Shown piece after piece: positions 47,533 to 59,500 of a stretch of 64,000 nt of DNA. Made by a program: the position numbers and the translations under genes. Source of the DNA: Streptomyces profundus. Lineage in GTDB: Bacteria > Actinomycetota > Actinomycetes > Streptomycetales > Streptomycetaceae. The first letter of the stretch is position 1, and every line of letters starts with the position of its first letter. The notes beneath the pieces were generated by a model, which did not search any database, was not told where the DNA came from, and was given only the letters and a program-made list of their open reading frames with translations. Location of the stretch: contig NZ_CP082362.1 in assembly GCF_020740535.1 (NCBI RefSeq), positions 6,259,501 to 6,323,500 of the forward strand, written 5' to 3'.

Positions 47533-50500
47533 GTGTCTGCGAACGAAGAAAAGCTACGTGATTACCTGAAGTTGGTCACCGCCGACCTCCGCCAGACCCG
47601 GCAGCAGCTCCAGGAGGCGGAGACTCGGCAACACGAGCCGATCGCCATCGTCGCGATGGCCTGTCGGTTCCCCGGAGGGGTGAACTCACCCGAGGAGCTG
47701 TGGCGCCTGATCGCCGACGGCGCCGAGGTGATCTCACCCCTCCCCGAGGACCGTGGCTGGGACCTGGAGAACCTCTACGACGCGGACCACCTGGCGCCCG
47801 GCAAGAGCTATCTGCGGGGCGGCGGGTTCCTGTCCGACGCGGCCGACTTCGACCCCGACCTGTTCGGGATCGCGCCGCGCGAGGCACTGGCCATGGACCC
47901 ACAGCAACGGGTGCTGCTGGAAACCGCCTGGGAGACCTTCGAACGCGCGGGCATCCCCGTCAGGACGCTCCACGGCGACGACGTCGGCGTCTTCGTCGGG
48001 GGCGTCCCCCAGGACTACGCCCCCGCCGTCGGCGACCCGGTCGGCCACGAGGTGGAGGGGCATATCGCGGTGGGCAACACCACCAGCGTGATGTCCGGCC
48101 GGATCTCCTACACCTTCGGGCTGCGCGGACCCGCCATCTCCGTCGACACCGCCTGCTCCTCGTCGCTGGTCGCCCTGCACCTCGCCGTTCAGTCGCTGCG
48201 CAGGGGCGAGTGCTCCCTGGCGCTGGCCGGCGGCGTCACCGTCATGTCGAGCCCCGGCTGGATCGTGGACCTCAGCCGCCAGCACGGGCTCTCCCCCGAC
48301 GGCCGCTGCAAGGCGTTCTCCGACGACGCCGACGGCTTCGGGCCGTCCGAGGGCGCCGGCCTGCTCCTCGTCGAGCGGCTCTCCGACGCGCGGCGCAACG
48401 GGCACCAGGTGCTCGCCGTCATCCGGGGCTCAGCCGTCAACCAGGACGGGGCCAGCAACGGCCTCACCGCGCCCAACGACGAGGCGCAGGAGGACGTCAT
48501 CCGCCGCGCTCTCGCCGACGCCAGGCTGTCGGACCACGAGGTCGACGCGGTGGAGGCGCACGGCACCGGCACCAGGCTCGGCGACCCCATCGAGGCGCAG
48601 GCACTGCTCGCGACCTACGGCCGGGCCCGCCCCGCGGACCAGCCGCTGCGCCTCGGCACCGTGAAGACCAACATCGGGCACACCCAGGCCGCCGCCGGCG
48701 TCGCCGGCGTCATCAAGATGGTGCAGGCGATGCGCCACGGTGTGCTGCCGAAGACGCTGAACGTGGCCGCGCCCTCCCCGCATATCGACTGGGAGGCCGG
48801 CGCGCTTGAGCTGTTGACCGAGGCCCGCGACTGGCCCAGGGGGGAAGCTCCGCGGCGCGCGGGCGTCTCGTCCTTCGGCATCAGCGGGACCAACGCGCAT
48901 CTGATTCTTGAGGACGTACCGTCCGACGACGCGGCCCCCTCGCGGGTGCCGGCCGCGCCCGTCGAGGGCGCGGCGGTGGTGCCGTGGGCCCTCTCCTCGG
49001 GGAGCGCCGACGGCGTGCGCGCGCAGGCGCGGCGGCTGCGGGACTTCCTGAACGGCCAGGGCGCCGACGCGTCCATCGCCGACGTGTCCTGGTCGCTTAG
49101 CGCCACCAGGGTCGCGCTCCCGCACCGCGCGGTCGTGATCGGGGACTCCAGGCACGAACTCCTCGCCGGGCTCGACGCGTTGGCCGGTGGCGAACCGGCC
49201 GGCCAGGTCGCGACAGGGGCGACCGGGGCCGGTTCCAACGCGGTGTTCGTGTTCCCGGGTCAGGGGGCGCAGTGGGTCGGTATGGGCCTGGAACTGGCCG
49301 AGGAGTACCCGGTGTTCGGGGAAGCGCTGCGGGAGTGTGCGGGGGCGTTGTCGCGGTGGGTGGAGTGGGATGTTGATGAGGAGTTGCGGGGTGATCTGTC
49401 GCGGGTTGATGTGGTGCAGCCGTTGTCGTGGGCGGTGATGGTGTCGCTTGGTCGGTTGTGGGAGTCGTTTGGTGTGGTGCCGGCGGCTGTGGTGGGGCAT
49501 TCGCAGGGTGAGATCGCGGCGGCGGTGGTGGCTGGTGGGCTTTCGCTTGAGGATGGTGCGCGGGTGGTGGCGTTGCGGTCTCGGGTGATCGCGGGGCGGC
49601 TCGCCGGTCGTGGTGCGATGGCGTCGGTGGGTCTTTCGGTCGACGAGGTGTCGGGCTGGCTCGAAGGCGTCTCCGGTGTCTCCGTCGCGGCGGTGAATGG
49701 GCCGGAGTCGACGGTGGTGGCCGGTGATCCGGGGGTTGTTGGGGAGTTGTTGGGTCGTTGGGAGTCGGGTGGGGTGTGGGCGCGGCGGATCGCGGTGGAT
49801 TATGCGTCGCATTCGGAGCATGTGGAGGGTGTGCGGGGGGAGTTGTTGGCGGAGTTGGCTGGGGTGGTGCCGGTTTCGGGGCGGGTGCCGTTTTATTCGG
49901 CGTTGACGGGTGGGTTGTTGGATATGGCGGGGTTGGATGCGGGGTATTGGTTTGAGAATTTGCGGAATGCGGTGCGGTTTGAGGATGCGACGCGTGCGGT
50001 GTTGGGGGATGGGTTTGGGACGTTTGTTGAGGTGTCGGCGCATCCGGTGTTGGGTGTGGCGTTGGGTGAGACGGCTCGGGCCGTGGGTGTGGAGATCTCC
50101 GTCGTTGGTTCCCTGCGCAGGAACGAGGGCGGCGCGCGCCGGATGCTGCTCTCCGTCGGCGAGGCGTTCGCCGCCGGACTGCCCGTGGACTGGCATGTCC
50201 AGGGAGAGCGTGTCGACCTGCCGACCTACGCCTTCCAGCGTCGGCGGTTCTGGCTGGGCGACCACGCGGCGGCCGGTGGCGGCCGGGTGGACGCGGCGGG
50301 CCTTGGTCTCTCCGGTGCGGATCACCCGTTGTTGGGTGCCTCCGTGGGGTTGGCGCAGGGCGATGAGTTCGTGTTGACGGGCCGGCTGTCGTTGGCCTCG
50401 CATGCCTGGTTGGCGGATCACGCGGTGCGTGGTGTGGTGTTGTTGCCGGGTACGGGGTTTGTGGAGTTGGCGGTGCGGGCCGGTGACCAGGTGGGTGCTG

Positions 50501-53500
50501 GTTCGGTCGAGGAGTTGACGCTGGAGGCGCCGTTGGTGTTCTCCGGTGAGGCGGGGGTGCGGCTTCAGGTTGTCGTGGGTGGTGTTGACGGGAGTGGGCG
50601 TCGTTCGGTGGCGGTGTATTCGCGGCCGGAGGATGTCGAGGAGTCGGAGAGCTGGGTGCGGCACGCCAGTGGTGTGCTGGGTGTCGAGGTCACCGGTGCG
50701 TCTTCCGTGGCCGAGGGGGTGTGGCCGCCCGAGGGCGCCGAGGCCCTCGAAGTCGAGGACTTCTACGCGTCGGCGGCCGAAGCGGGTTACGACTACGGCC
50801 CCGCGTTCCGGGGGCTGAGGGCCGCCTGGCGGCGTGGCGGCGAGCTCTTCGCCGAGGTGGTCCTCCCCGAGGAGCAGCGGGCCGACGCCACCAGGTTCGG
50901 CGTCCACCCCGCGCTGCTCGACGCGGCGCTCCATGTCTTCCGGTTCAGCCCCGTCAGCGGCGAGGAGGGCGAGCAGCGGCTGCCGTTCTCCTGGGAAGGG
51001 GTGTCCCTGCACGCGTCCGGCGCGACCGAACTCCGCGTGCGACTCACCGATGTGGGCACCGACGCGGTGGCCCTGGTCGCCGAGGACCCGACGGGCCAGC
51101 CCGTCATCACCGTGCCGTCCCTGGCGGTCCGCGCGATATCCGAGGAGCAGCTGCGGCAGGCCCGCGACGAGGTCTCCGACGCGCTGTTCCAGGTCGACTG
51201 GGTCCTGGCCGGGGCGGCCGACGCGCCGGACGCCGCCGAGCTCGGTCCCTGGGCGCGGATCGGCGCCCAGGAGACCGCGTACCCGGATCTGGCCGCGCTG
51301 CGCGCCGCGTTGGACGCGGACGCCTCGGTGCCCGGCATCGTGGTGTGGGACGTTCCCGCCGTCGGTGCCGACGCCGACCAGGCGACCGAGGTACGCGCCC
51401 TGCTGGTGAGGGTGCTGGGCGAGATACAGGCATGGCTGGCCGAGGACCGCCTGGCGGCCTCCCGGCTCGTGCTGCTGACCCGGGGCGCCGTCGCTGGAAC
51501 CGACCCGGCGGCCACCTCGGTCTGGGGTCTGCTGCGCTCCGCGCAGAGCGAGCACCCCGACCGGTTCCTCCTGATCGACGTCGACACGGACGCCGAAAGC
51601 GCCGACGGCGCACTGGAGTCCGCGCTCGCCCGCGCCGTCGACCAGGACGAACCGCAGCTCTCGCTCCGCGCCGACGGGCTCTTCGTGCCCCGCCTCGCGC
51701 GCGCCGTGACCGCCGACGCCAACGCCCGGGAGTGGAACCCCGAGGGCACGGTGGTGGTGACGGGCGGTCTGGGCACGGTGGGGCGTCATGTGGCGCGCCA
51801 TGTGGTGGTCAGTCGTGGGGTGCGTCATGTGGTGTTGACCAGCCGGCGCGGCCTGGAGGCCCCGGGGGCGGTCGAGGTGCGGGACGAGTTGGCGGCGTTG
51901 GGTGCCGAGGTGTCGGTGGTGGCGTGTGACACGGCCGAACGGGAGGCGGTGGCGGCGCTGTTGGCCGGCATTCCGGCCGACCGCCCGCTGACGGCGTTGA
52001 TCCACTCGGCTGGCGTGCTGGACGACGGTGTCGTCGAGGCGCTCACCGCCGAGCAGGTGGACCGGGTGCTGCGGCCCAAGCTGGACGCGGCGCTGCATCT
52101 GGACGAGCTGACGCGCGGCATGGACCTCGCCGCCTTTGTGGTCTTCTCCTCGGCCGCCGGGGTGCTCGGCACCCCTGGGCAGGGCAACTACGCGGCGGCG
52201 AACGCCTGGTTGGACGCGTTGGCGCTGCGGCGTCGCGCGGCCGGGCTGCCGGCGGTCTCGATGGCGTGGGGCCTGTGGGCCGAGGCCAGCGGCATGACGG
52301 GCCATCTCAGCCGGGAGGACCTGGCGCGCATGGCGCGGCTCGGCGTCTCCCCGTTCACCAGCGACCAGGGCCTCGCCCTGTTCGACGCGGCGCTGGGCGC
52401 CGAGGAGGCCTTGGTCGCCCCCGTGCGTCTTGACACCCGCGCGCTGCGGGCGCGGGCGGCGGAGAACGGTGTACCGGGGATGCTCCGCGGCCTGGTGCGG
52501 GTGCCGGTGCGGCGTGCCGTAGCGGGCGCGGCTGCCGGTGAGTCGTCGCTGGTGGCGCGGCTCGCCGGGCTGTCCGATGCCCGTCGCGAGCAGGTGCTCA
52601 CCGATCTGGTGCGCGAGCACACGTCCGCCGTGTTGGGCCACGCTGGTTCCGGGGCCGTCGAGGCGGGGCGCGGGTTCAAGGACCTGGGTCTCGACTCGCT
52701 GATGGCCGTCGAGCTGCGGAACCGTCTCAACGCCGCGACCGGGCTGCGCCTCTCGGCGACGGTGATCTTCGACTATCCGACGCCGGCCCGCCTCGCCGGG
52801 CTGCTCGGTGAGGAACTCGCCGACTCCGGACCGGCCAGCACGGACACCTCCGCGACGCGCGGTGCGGTCGCCATCGCGGCGGGTGTGGACGAGCCGATCG
52901 CGATCGTGGGGATGGCGTGCCGTTTCCCCGGTGGGGTCGGTTCGCCGGAGGATCTGTGGCGGTTGGTGGACGAGCGCGGCGAAGTGGTCTCCGATCCGCC
53001 GGAGTGGCGGGAGTGGGACGCGACGGGGTTCTATCACCCGGATCCCGAGCATCCGGGGACCAGCCATGTGCGCAGGGGTGGGTTCCTTGAGGAGGCGGAT
53101 CGGTTCGACGCCGAGCTGTTCGGGATCTCGCCGCGTGAGGCGCTCGCGATGGATCCGCAGCAGCGGGTGCTGTTGGAGACGGCGTGGGAGGTCTTCGAGC
53201 GGGCCGGCATCGACGTGGACACGCTGCGCGGCAGCGACACCGGCGTCTTCACCGGGATCATGTCCCAGGGGTACGCCTCCCGTCTGCACGAGGTGCCGGA
53301 GGAGGTCGAGGGCTATCTGAGCACCGGCAGCGCGGGCAGCGTCGGCTCGGGTCGGCTCTCCTACAGCTTCGGTCTCGAAGGCCCAGCGGTGACGGTGGAC
53401 ACGGCGTGCTCCTCGTCGCTGGTGGCGCTGCATCTGGCGGTGCAGTCGCTGCGTCAGGGGGAGTGCTCCCTGGCGCTGGTCGGCGGCGTGACGGTGATGT

Positions 53501-56500
53501 CCGAGCCGAGTCTCTTCGTCGAGTTCGGCCGCCAGGGTGGTCTGTCCGTCGATGGTCGCTGCAAGGCGTTCGCGGATGACGCGGACGGTTTCGGTCCGTC
53601 GGAGGGCGCTGGTCTGCTGTTGGTTGAGCGGTTGTCGGACGCGCGGCGCAACGGGCACCGGGTGCTGGCGGTGGTGCGTGGTTCGGCCGTCAACCAGGAT
53701 GGTGCGTCGAGTGGGTTGACGGCGCCGAACGGTCCTTCGCAGCAGCGGGTGATCCGCCAGGCGCTGGCCAACGCGCGGCTCACGCCGGGGGATGTCGACG
53801 TCGTCGAGGCACACGGCACCGGCACCCCGCTCGGCGACCCGATCGAGGCGCAGGCGTTGATGGCGACGTATGGGCGTGAGCGGGGTGAGCGTGGCCCGCT
53901 GTGGTTGGGGTCGGTGAAGTCGAACATCGGTCACACGCAGGCCGCCGCGGGTGTGGCGGGTGTGATCAAGATGGTGATGGCGATGCGGCACGGGGTGTTG
54001 CCGGGGACGCTGCATGTGGATGAGCCGTCCTCGCATATCGACTGGGACGCCGGCGCCGTGGAGCTGCTCACCGAGTCGAGGCCGTGGGCGGAGGACGGTG
54101 GGCGCCGTCGCGCCGCCGTCTCCTCCTTCGGTATCAGCGGCACCAACGCGCACGTGATCCTGGAGGCTCCGGAGCGGGCTGACGTCGAGGTGCCCGCAGT
54201 GGTCGAGGAACTGCCCGTGGATGGTTCTGGGGTGGTGCCGTTGGTGGTGTCGGGGAAGTCCGAGGGTGCGTTGCGGGGTGTGGCGGGTCGGTTGGTTGAT
54301 TTTGTGGGGTCTGGTTCTGGTTCTGTGAGTGGGGTTGCGGGTGCGTTGGTGGGTGGGCGTTCGGTGTTGGACTGGCGGGGTGTGGTGGTGGCTGGGGATC
54401 GGGACGAGGCGTTGGTGGGGTTGGGTGGGTTGGCTTTGGGTGAGCCGGTGGGGTCGGTGGTTGAGGGTTCGGTGGTGGCGGGTGGTGCTCGGGTGGTGTT
54501 TGTGTTTCCGGGGCAGGGGTCTCAGTGGGTGGGGATGGCGCGGGAGTTGTGGGGTTCTTCTGAGGTGTTTCGGGGGTCGATGGTGGCGTGTGGTGAGGCG
54601 TTGAGGCCGTTTGTTGATTTTGATTTTGAGGTGGCGTTGGAGGATGAGGGGTTGTTGTCGCGGGTTGATGTGGTGCAGCCGGTGTTGTGGGCGGTGATGG
54701 TGTCGTTGGCGCGGGTGTGGGAGTCCTTCGGCGTGGTGCCTTCTGCGGTGGTGGGTCATTCGCAGGGGGAGATCGCTGCCGCTGTGGTGGCGGGTGGGTT
54801 GTCTTTGGAGGATGGTGCGCGGGTGGTGGCGTTGCGGTCGCGGTTGATCGCGGGTCGGTTGGCTGGTGGTGGGGGCATGGTGTCGGTGCCGCTGCCGGTG
54901 GAGGAGTTGGAGTTGCCCGAGGGCGTGTCCGTCGCGGCGGTGAACGGTCCGAACTCCGTGGTGGTGGCCGGTGAGGTGGCGGGCGTGGAGGCCGTGTTGG
55001 CATCCGTGGAGCGGTCTCGTCGGATCGCGGTGGACTATGCGTCGCATTCGGCGCAGGTGGAGGTGATCCGGGACGAGCTGCTGGAGGTTTTGGCTGGGGT
55101 GGAGCCGGTTTCAGGTGTGGTGCCGTTCTATTCGTCGTTGACGGGTGGGTTGTTGGATATGGCGGGGTTGGATGCGGGGTATTGGTTTGAGAATTTGCGG
55201 AATACGGTGCGGTTTGAGGATGCGACGCGTGCGTTGTTGGGTGATGGGTTGAATGTGTTGGTGGAGGTGTCGGCGCATCCGGTGTTGGGTGTGGCGTTGG
55301 GGGAGACGGTTGAGGTGGTGGGTGGTGATGCGGTGGTGACGGGGACGTTGCGTCGTGGTGAGGGTGGTTTGCGTCGGTTGTTGGTGTCGTTGGGTGAGGT
55401 GTTTGTGGCGGGGGTGTCGGTGGATTGGAGTCCGGTGGTTCCTGTGGGTGGTGGGGTGTTGGTGTCGGGTGTGGATTTGCCGACGTATGCGTTTCAGCGT
55501 GAGCGTTTTTGGTTGTCGGGGTCGGTGCGTTCGGTGGGTGGGGTGGATGAGGAGTTGTGGGGTGCGGTGGAGCGTGGTGAGTTGGATTTGGGTGCGGAGG
55601 CGGTTGCCGCGTTGCGGGTGTGGCGTGAGGGGTCTCGGGCGCGGGCTGAGGTGGATTCTTGGCGGTATGGGGTTGATTGGGTTCCGGTTTCGGTTGGGGG
55701 TGGCGGTTCGTTGTCGGGGACGTGGGTGGTTGCTGGTGCGGAGTCGGGTGAGCGGGATGTGTGGGTGGAGCGGTTGCGGGGTTGGGGTGCGGAGGTGGTG
55801 GTGAGTGGGTTGGATGTGGTGGCGAAGGTGTTTACGGAGGTGGATGCGGCGTCGGTGGTGGGTGTGGTGTCGTTGTCGGTTGATCCGTTGGAGGTGTTGG
55901 GTCTGGTTCGTGTGTTGTGGGGTGAGGTGGAGTTTGGTGGTCGGTTGTGGTTGGTGTCGCGGGGTGGGGCGTTGGGTGTGGTGGGTTCGGATGTGGGGTC
56001 GGTGTTGGAGGCGTCGCAGGTGTGGGGTTTGGGTCGGGTGGTGGGGTTGGAGCATCCGGGGGGTTGGGGTGGTTTGTTGGATGTTCCGGTGGTGGTGGAT
56101 GAGTTGGTGTGGCGTGGGGTGTTGGGGGTTTTGTCGGGTGGTGCGGGTGATGAGGATCAGTTGGCGGTGCGGGGTTCGGGTGTGTTGGGGCGGCGGTTGG
56201 TGCGGCGGCCGTTGGGTGGTCGTGTGGCGGTGCGGTCCTGGCGGCCTCGGGGCACGGTCCTGGTCACCGGCGGCACCGGCGCCCTGGGAGGGCATATCGC
56301 CCGTTGGTTGGCGCGGAACGGTGCCGAGCGTCTGGTGTTGACGAGTCGGCGTGGTCGGGCGGCCGAGGGTGCGGTGGAGTTGGAGCGGGAGTTGGTCGAG
56401 GCCGGGGTCGAGGTGACGATCGCCGCGTGTGACGTGGCGGATCGGGAGGGGTTGGCCGAGGCGCTGGCCGGCCTGGACATCACCGCCGTCTTCCACACCG

Positions 56501-59500
56501 CGGGAGTGGGGTGGCACGTCCCCGTCGTGGAGGTGTCCTCCGAGCAGTACCTCGACACGACGGCTTCGAAGGTGCTGGGCACCCGGAATCTGCACGAGGT
56601 GCTCGGCGACTCGCTGGAAGCGTTCGTGCTCTACTCCTCGAACGCCGGGGTCTGGGGCAGCGCGGGGCAGAGCGCCTATGCGGCGGCCAACGCGTATCTC
56701 GACGCGTTCGCCGAGTGGCGCCGGTCCCAGGGGCTGGTCGCGACCTCGGTGGCCTGGGGCGCCTGGGCCGGCGACGGGCTCGCCGCCGACGATGAGACGG
56801 ACGAGTTCCTGCGGCGTCGCGGTGTGCTGGGCATGGCGCCCGAGACGGCCGTCCAGGCGCTGGTGCAGGCCGTGGAGCACGACGAGACGTTTGTCGCGGT
56901 CGCCGATGTGGACTGGGAGACCTTCACTCCCACCTACACCGCGCTGCGGCGGCGTCCGCTGATCGAGGCGGTGCCGGAGGTGGCCGCGTTGCTGGCGGCG
57001 GAGGCCGAGGCGGACGGCGCGTCATCGTCGTCGCGGTCGGCGTTCGCCCAGCGGATCGAGGACAAGAGCGCCGAGGAGCGGCACCGTCTGGTGTTGGAGC
57101 TGGTGCGGGCCCAGGCCGCCGCCGTGCTGGGGCGTTCCTCGGCCGAAGGAGTCGCGCCCGGCCGTCCGTTCAAGGACTTCGGCTTCGACTCGCTCACCGC
57201 CGTCGAGCTGCGCAAACGCCTCAGCGAGGCGACCGGCGTCAAGCTCTCCAGCACCATCGTCTTCGACCACCCCACCCCTCAGGCCCTCGCCGAGCACATC
57301 CTCGACCAGGCGTTCGGCGCGGACACCCGGGTCTACTCGGCGGCTCCGATCGCCGGCGGCACCCAGGTGGACGACGAGCCGATCGCCATCGTCGGGATGG
57401 CCTGCCGCTACCCGGGCGGGATCAGCTCTCCCGAGGAGCTGTGGCAACTGGTGGTCGACGGCGGCGACGTGGTGTCCGGCTACCCCGGCAACCGAGGCTG
57501 GGACGTCGAGCGGCTCTACCACCCGGACCCGGACCACCCGGGCACCACCTATCTGCGCGAGGGCGGCTTCCTCATGGATGTCGCGGACTTCGACGCGGAG
57601 TTCTTCGGAATCTCGCCACGTGAGGCACTGGCCATCGACCCGCAGCAGCGGCTCCTCCTGGAGACCACCTGGGAGACGTTCGAACGGGCCGGAATCGTCC
57701 CCTCGTCCGTGAAGGGCAGCCCGGTCGGCGTCTTCGTCGGCGGCAGTGCCACCGGCTACGGCACCGACGGCGCCTCGGCGCCCGAGTCCGTCGAGGGCTA
57801 TGCGCTGACCGGCAGCATGACCAGCATCATCTCCGGTCGTATCGCCTACACCTTCGGCCTCGAAGGGCCGGCCGTGACGGTGGACACGGCGTGCTCCTCG
57901 TCGCTGGTCGCGCTGCACCAGGCCATGCAGGCCCTGCGGTTGGGCGAGTGCACCATGGCGCTCGCCGGCGGTGTGACGGTGATGTCCTCGCTGGGCGGCA
58001 TCGTGGAGTTCAGCCGGCAGCGTGGGCTGTCCCCCGACGGCAGGTGCCGGGCGTTCTCCGCCGACGCCGACGGCTTCGGCCCCTCGGAGGGCGTCGGCCT
58101 GCTGCTGGTGGAGCGGCTCTCCGACGCGCGGCGCAACGGCCACCAGGTGCTGGCGGTCGTCAGGGGCTCGGCCGTCAACCAGGACGGCGCGTCCAACGGC
58201 CTGACCGCGCCCAACGGGCCCTCGCAACAGCGGGTGATCCGGCAGTCGTTGGCCAACGCCGGGCTCGCCCCGGAGGAGATCGACGCCGTCGAGGCGCATG
58301 GCACCGGCACCCCGCTGGGCGACCCGATCGAGGCGCAGGCGCTGCTCGCCACCTATGGCGAGGACCGCCCCACCGACCGGCCGCTGTGGCTGGGCTCGGT
58401 CAAGTCCAACATCGGCCACACCTCGTCGGCCGCCGGTGCCGCCGGCATCATCAAGATGGTGATGGCGATGCGTCACGGGATGCTGCCGAAGACGCTGCAC
58501 GTCAGCGAGCCGTCGCCGCATATCGACTGGGACGCCGGCTCGGTGGCGCTGCTGACCGAGGCCCGCGCGTGGCCCCGGACGGGCGAGCCCAGGCGCGCGG
58601 GTGTGTCCTCGTTCGGCATCAGCGGCACCAACGCGCATGTCATCGTCGAGGAGGCCCCCGACTGGTCGGAGGAGAGGCCAGCCGAGGCGCCGGTGACGAC
58701 GCACGACGGCTCCCTTCTGCCGTGGCTGGTGTCCAGCCGGACCGAGCCTGCGCTGCGGGCGCAGGCCGGCAGGCTGGCCGGCTACGCGCGGGACCACGAC
58801 GGCCAGGACACGCCGCTGGACATCGTCGGCGTCGCCGGGGCCCTGGTCTCGACGCGGGCCGCGTTGGAGCACCGTGCGGTGGTGTTGGGCGCGGATCGTG
58901 CTGAGTTGTTGGCGGGGTTGGCGGCGTTGGCCGAGGGTGATCAGGGTGGTGGGGCCGTGGTCGGCTCGGTGCGCTCCGATGCTCGTGCGGTGTTCGTGTT
59001 CCCGGGTCAGGGGGCGCAGTGGGTTGGTATGGGCCTGGAACTGGCCGAGGAGTACCCGGTGTTCGGGGACGCGCTGCGGGAGTGCGCGGCGGCGCTGTCG
59101 CGGTGGGTGGAGTGGGATGTCCATGAGGAGTTGCGGGGTGATCTGTCGCGGGTTGATGTGGTGCAGCCGTTGTCGTGGGCGGTGATGGTGTCGCTCGGCC
59201 GGCTGTGGGAGTCGTTCGGAGTCACGCCGGCCGCTGTGGTCGGGCACTCCCAGGGTGAGATCGCGGCGGCCGTGGTGGCCGGTGGACTCTCCCTTGAGGA
59301 TGGTGCGCGGGTGGTGGCGCTGCGCTCCCGGGTGATCGCGGGCCGGCTCGCCGGTCGTGGTGCGATGGCGTCGGTGGGCCTTTCGGTCGACGAGGTGTCG
59401 GGTTGGCTCGAAGGCGTCTCCGGTGTCTCCGTCGCGGCGGTGAACAGCCCCGAGTCGACGGTGGTGGCCGGTGATCCGGCGGCCGTCGAGGAGCTGCTCG

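Noticed and set aside
48430..55047. 2205-codon open frame on the - strand inside the PKS
   Set aside because: It is antisense to the PKS. Its product is His/Arg/Pro/Gln-rich and reflects the G/T-rich codons of the sense strand; no domain is recognisable.
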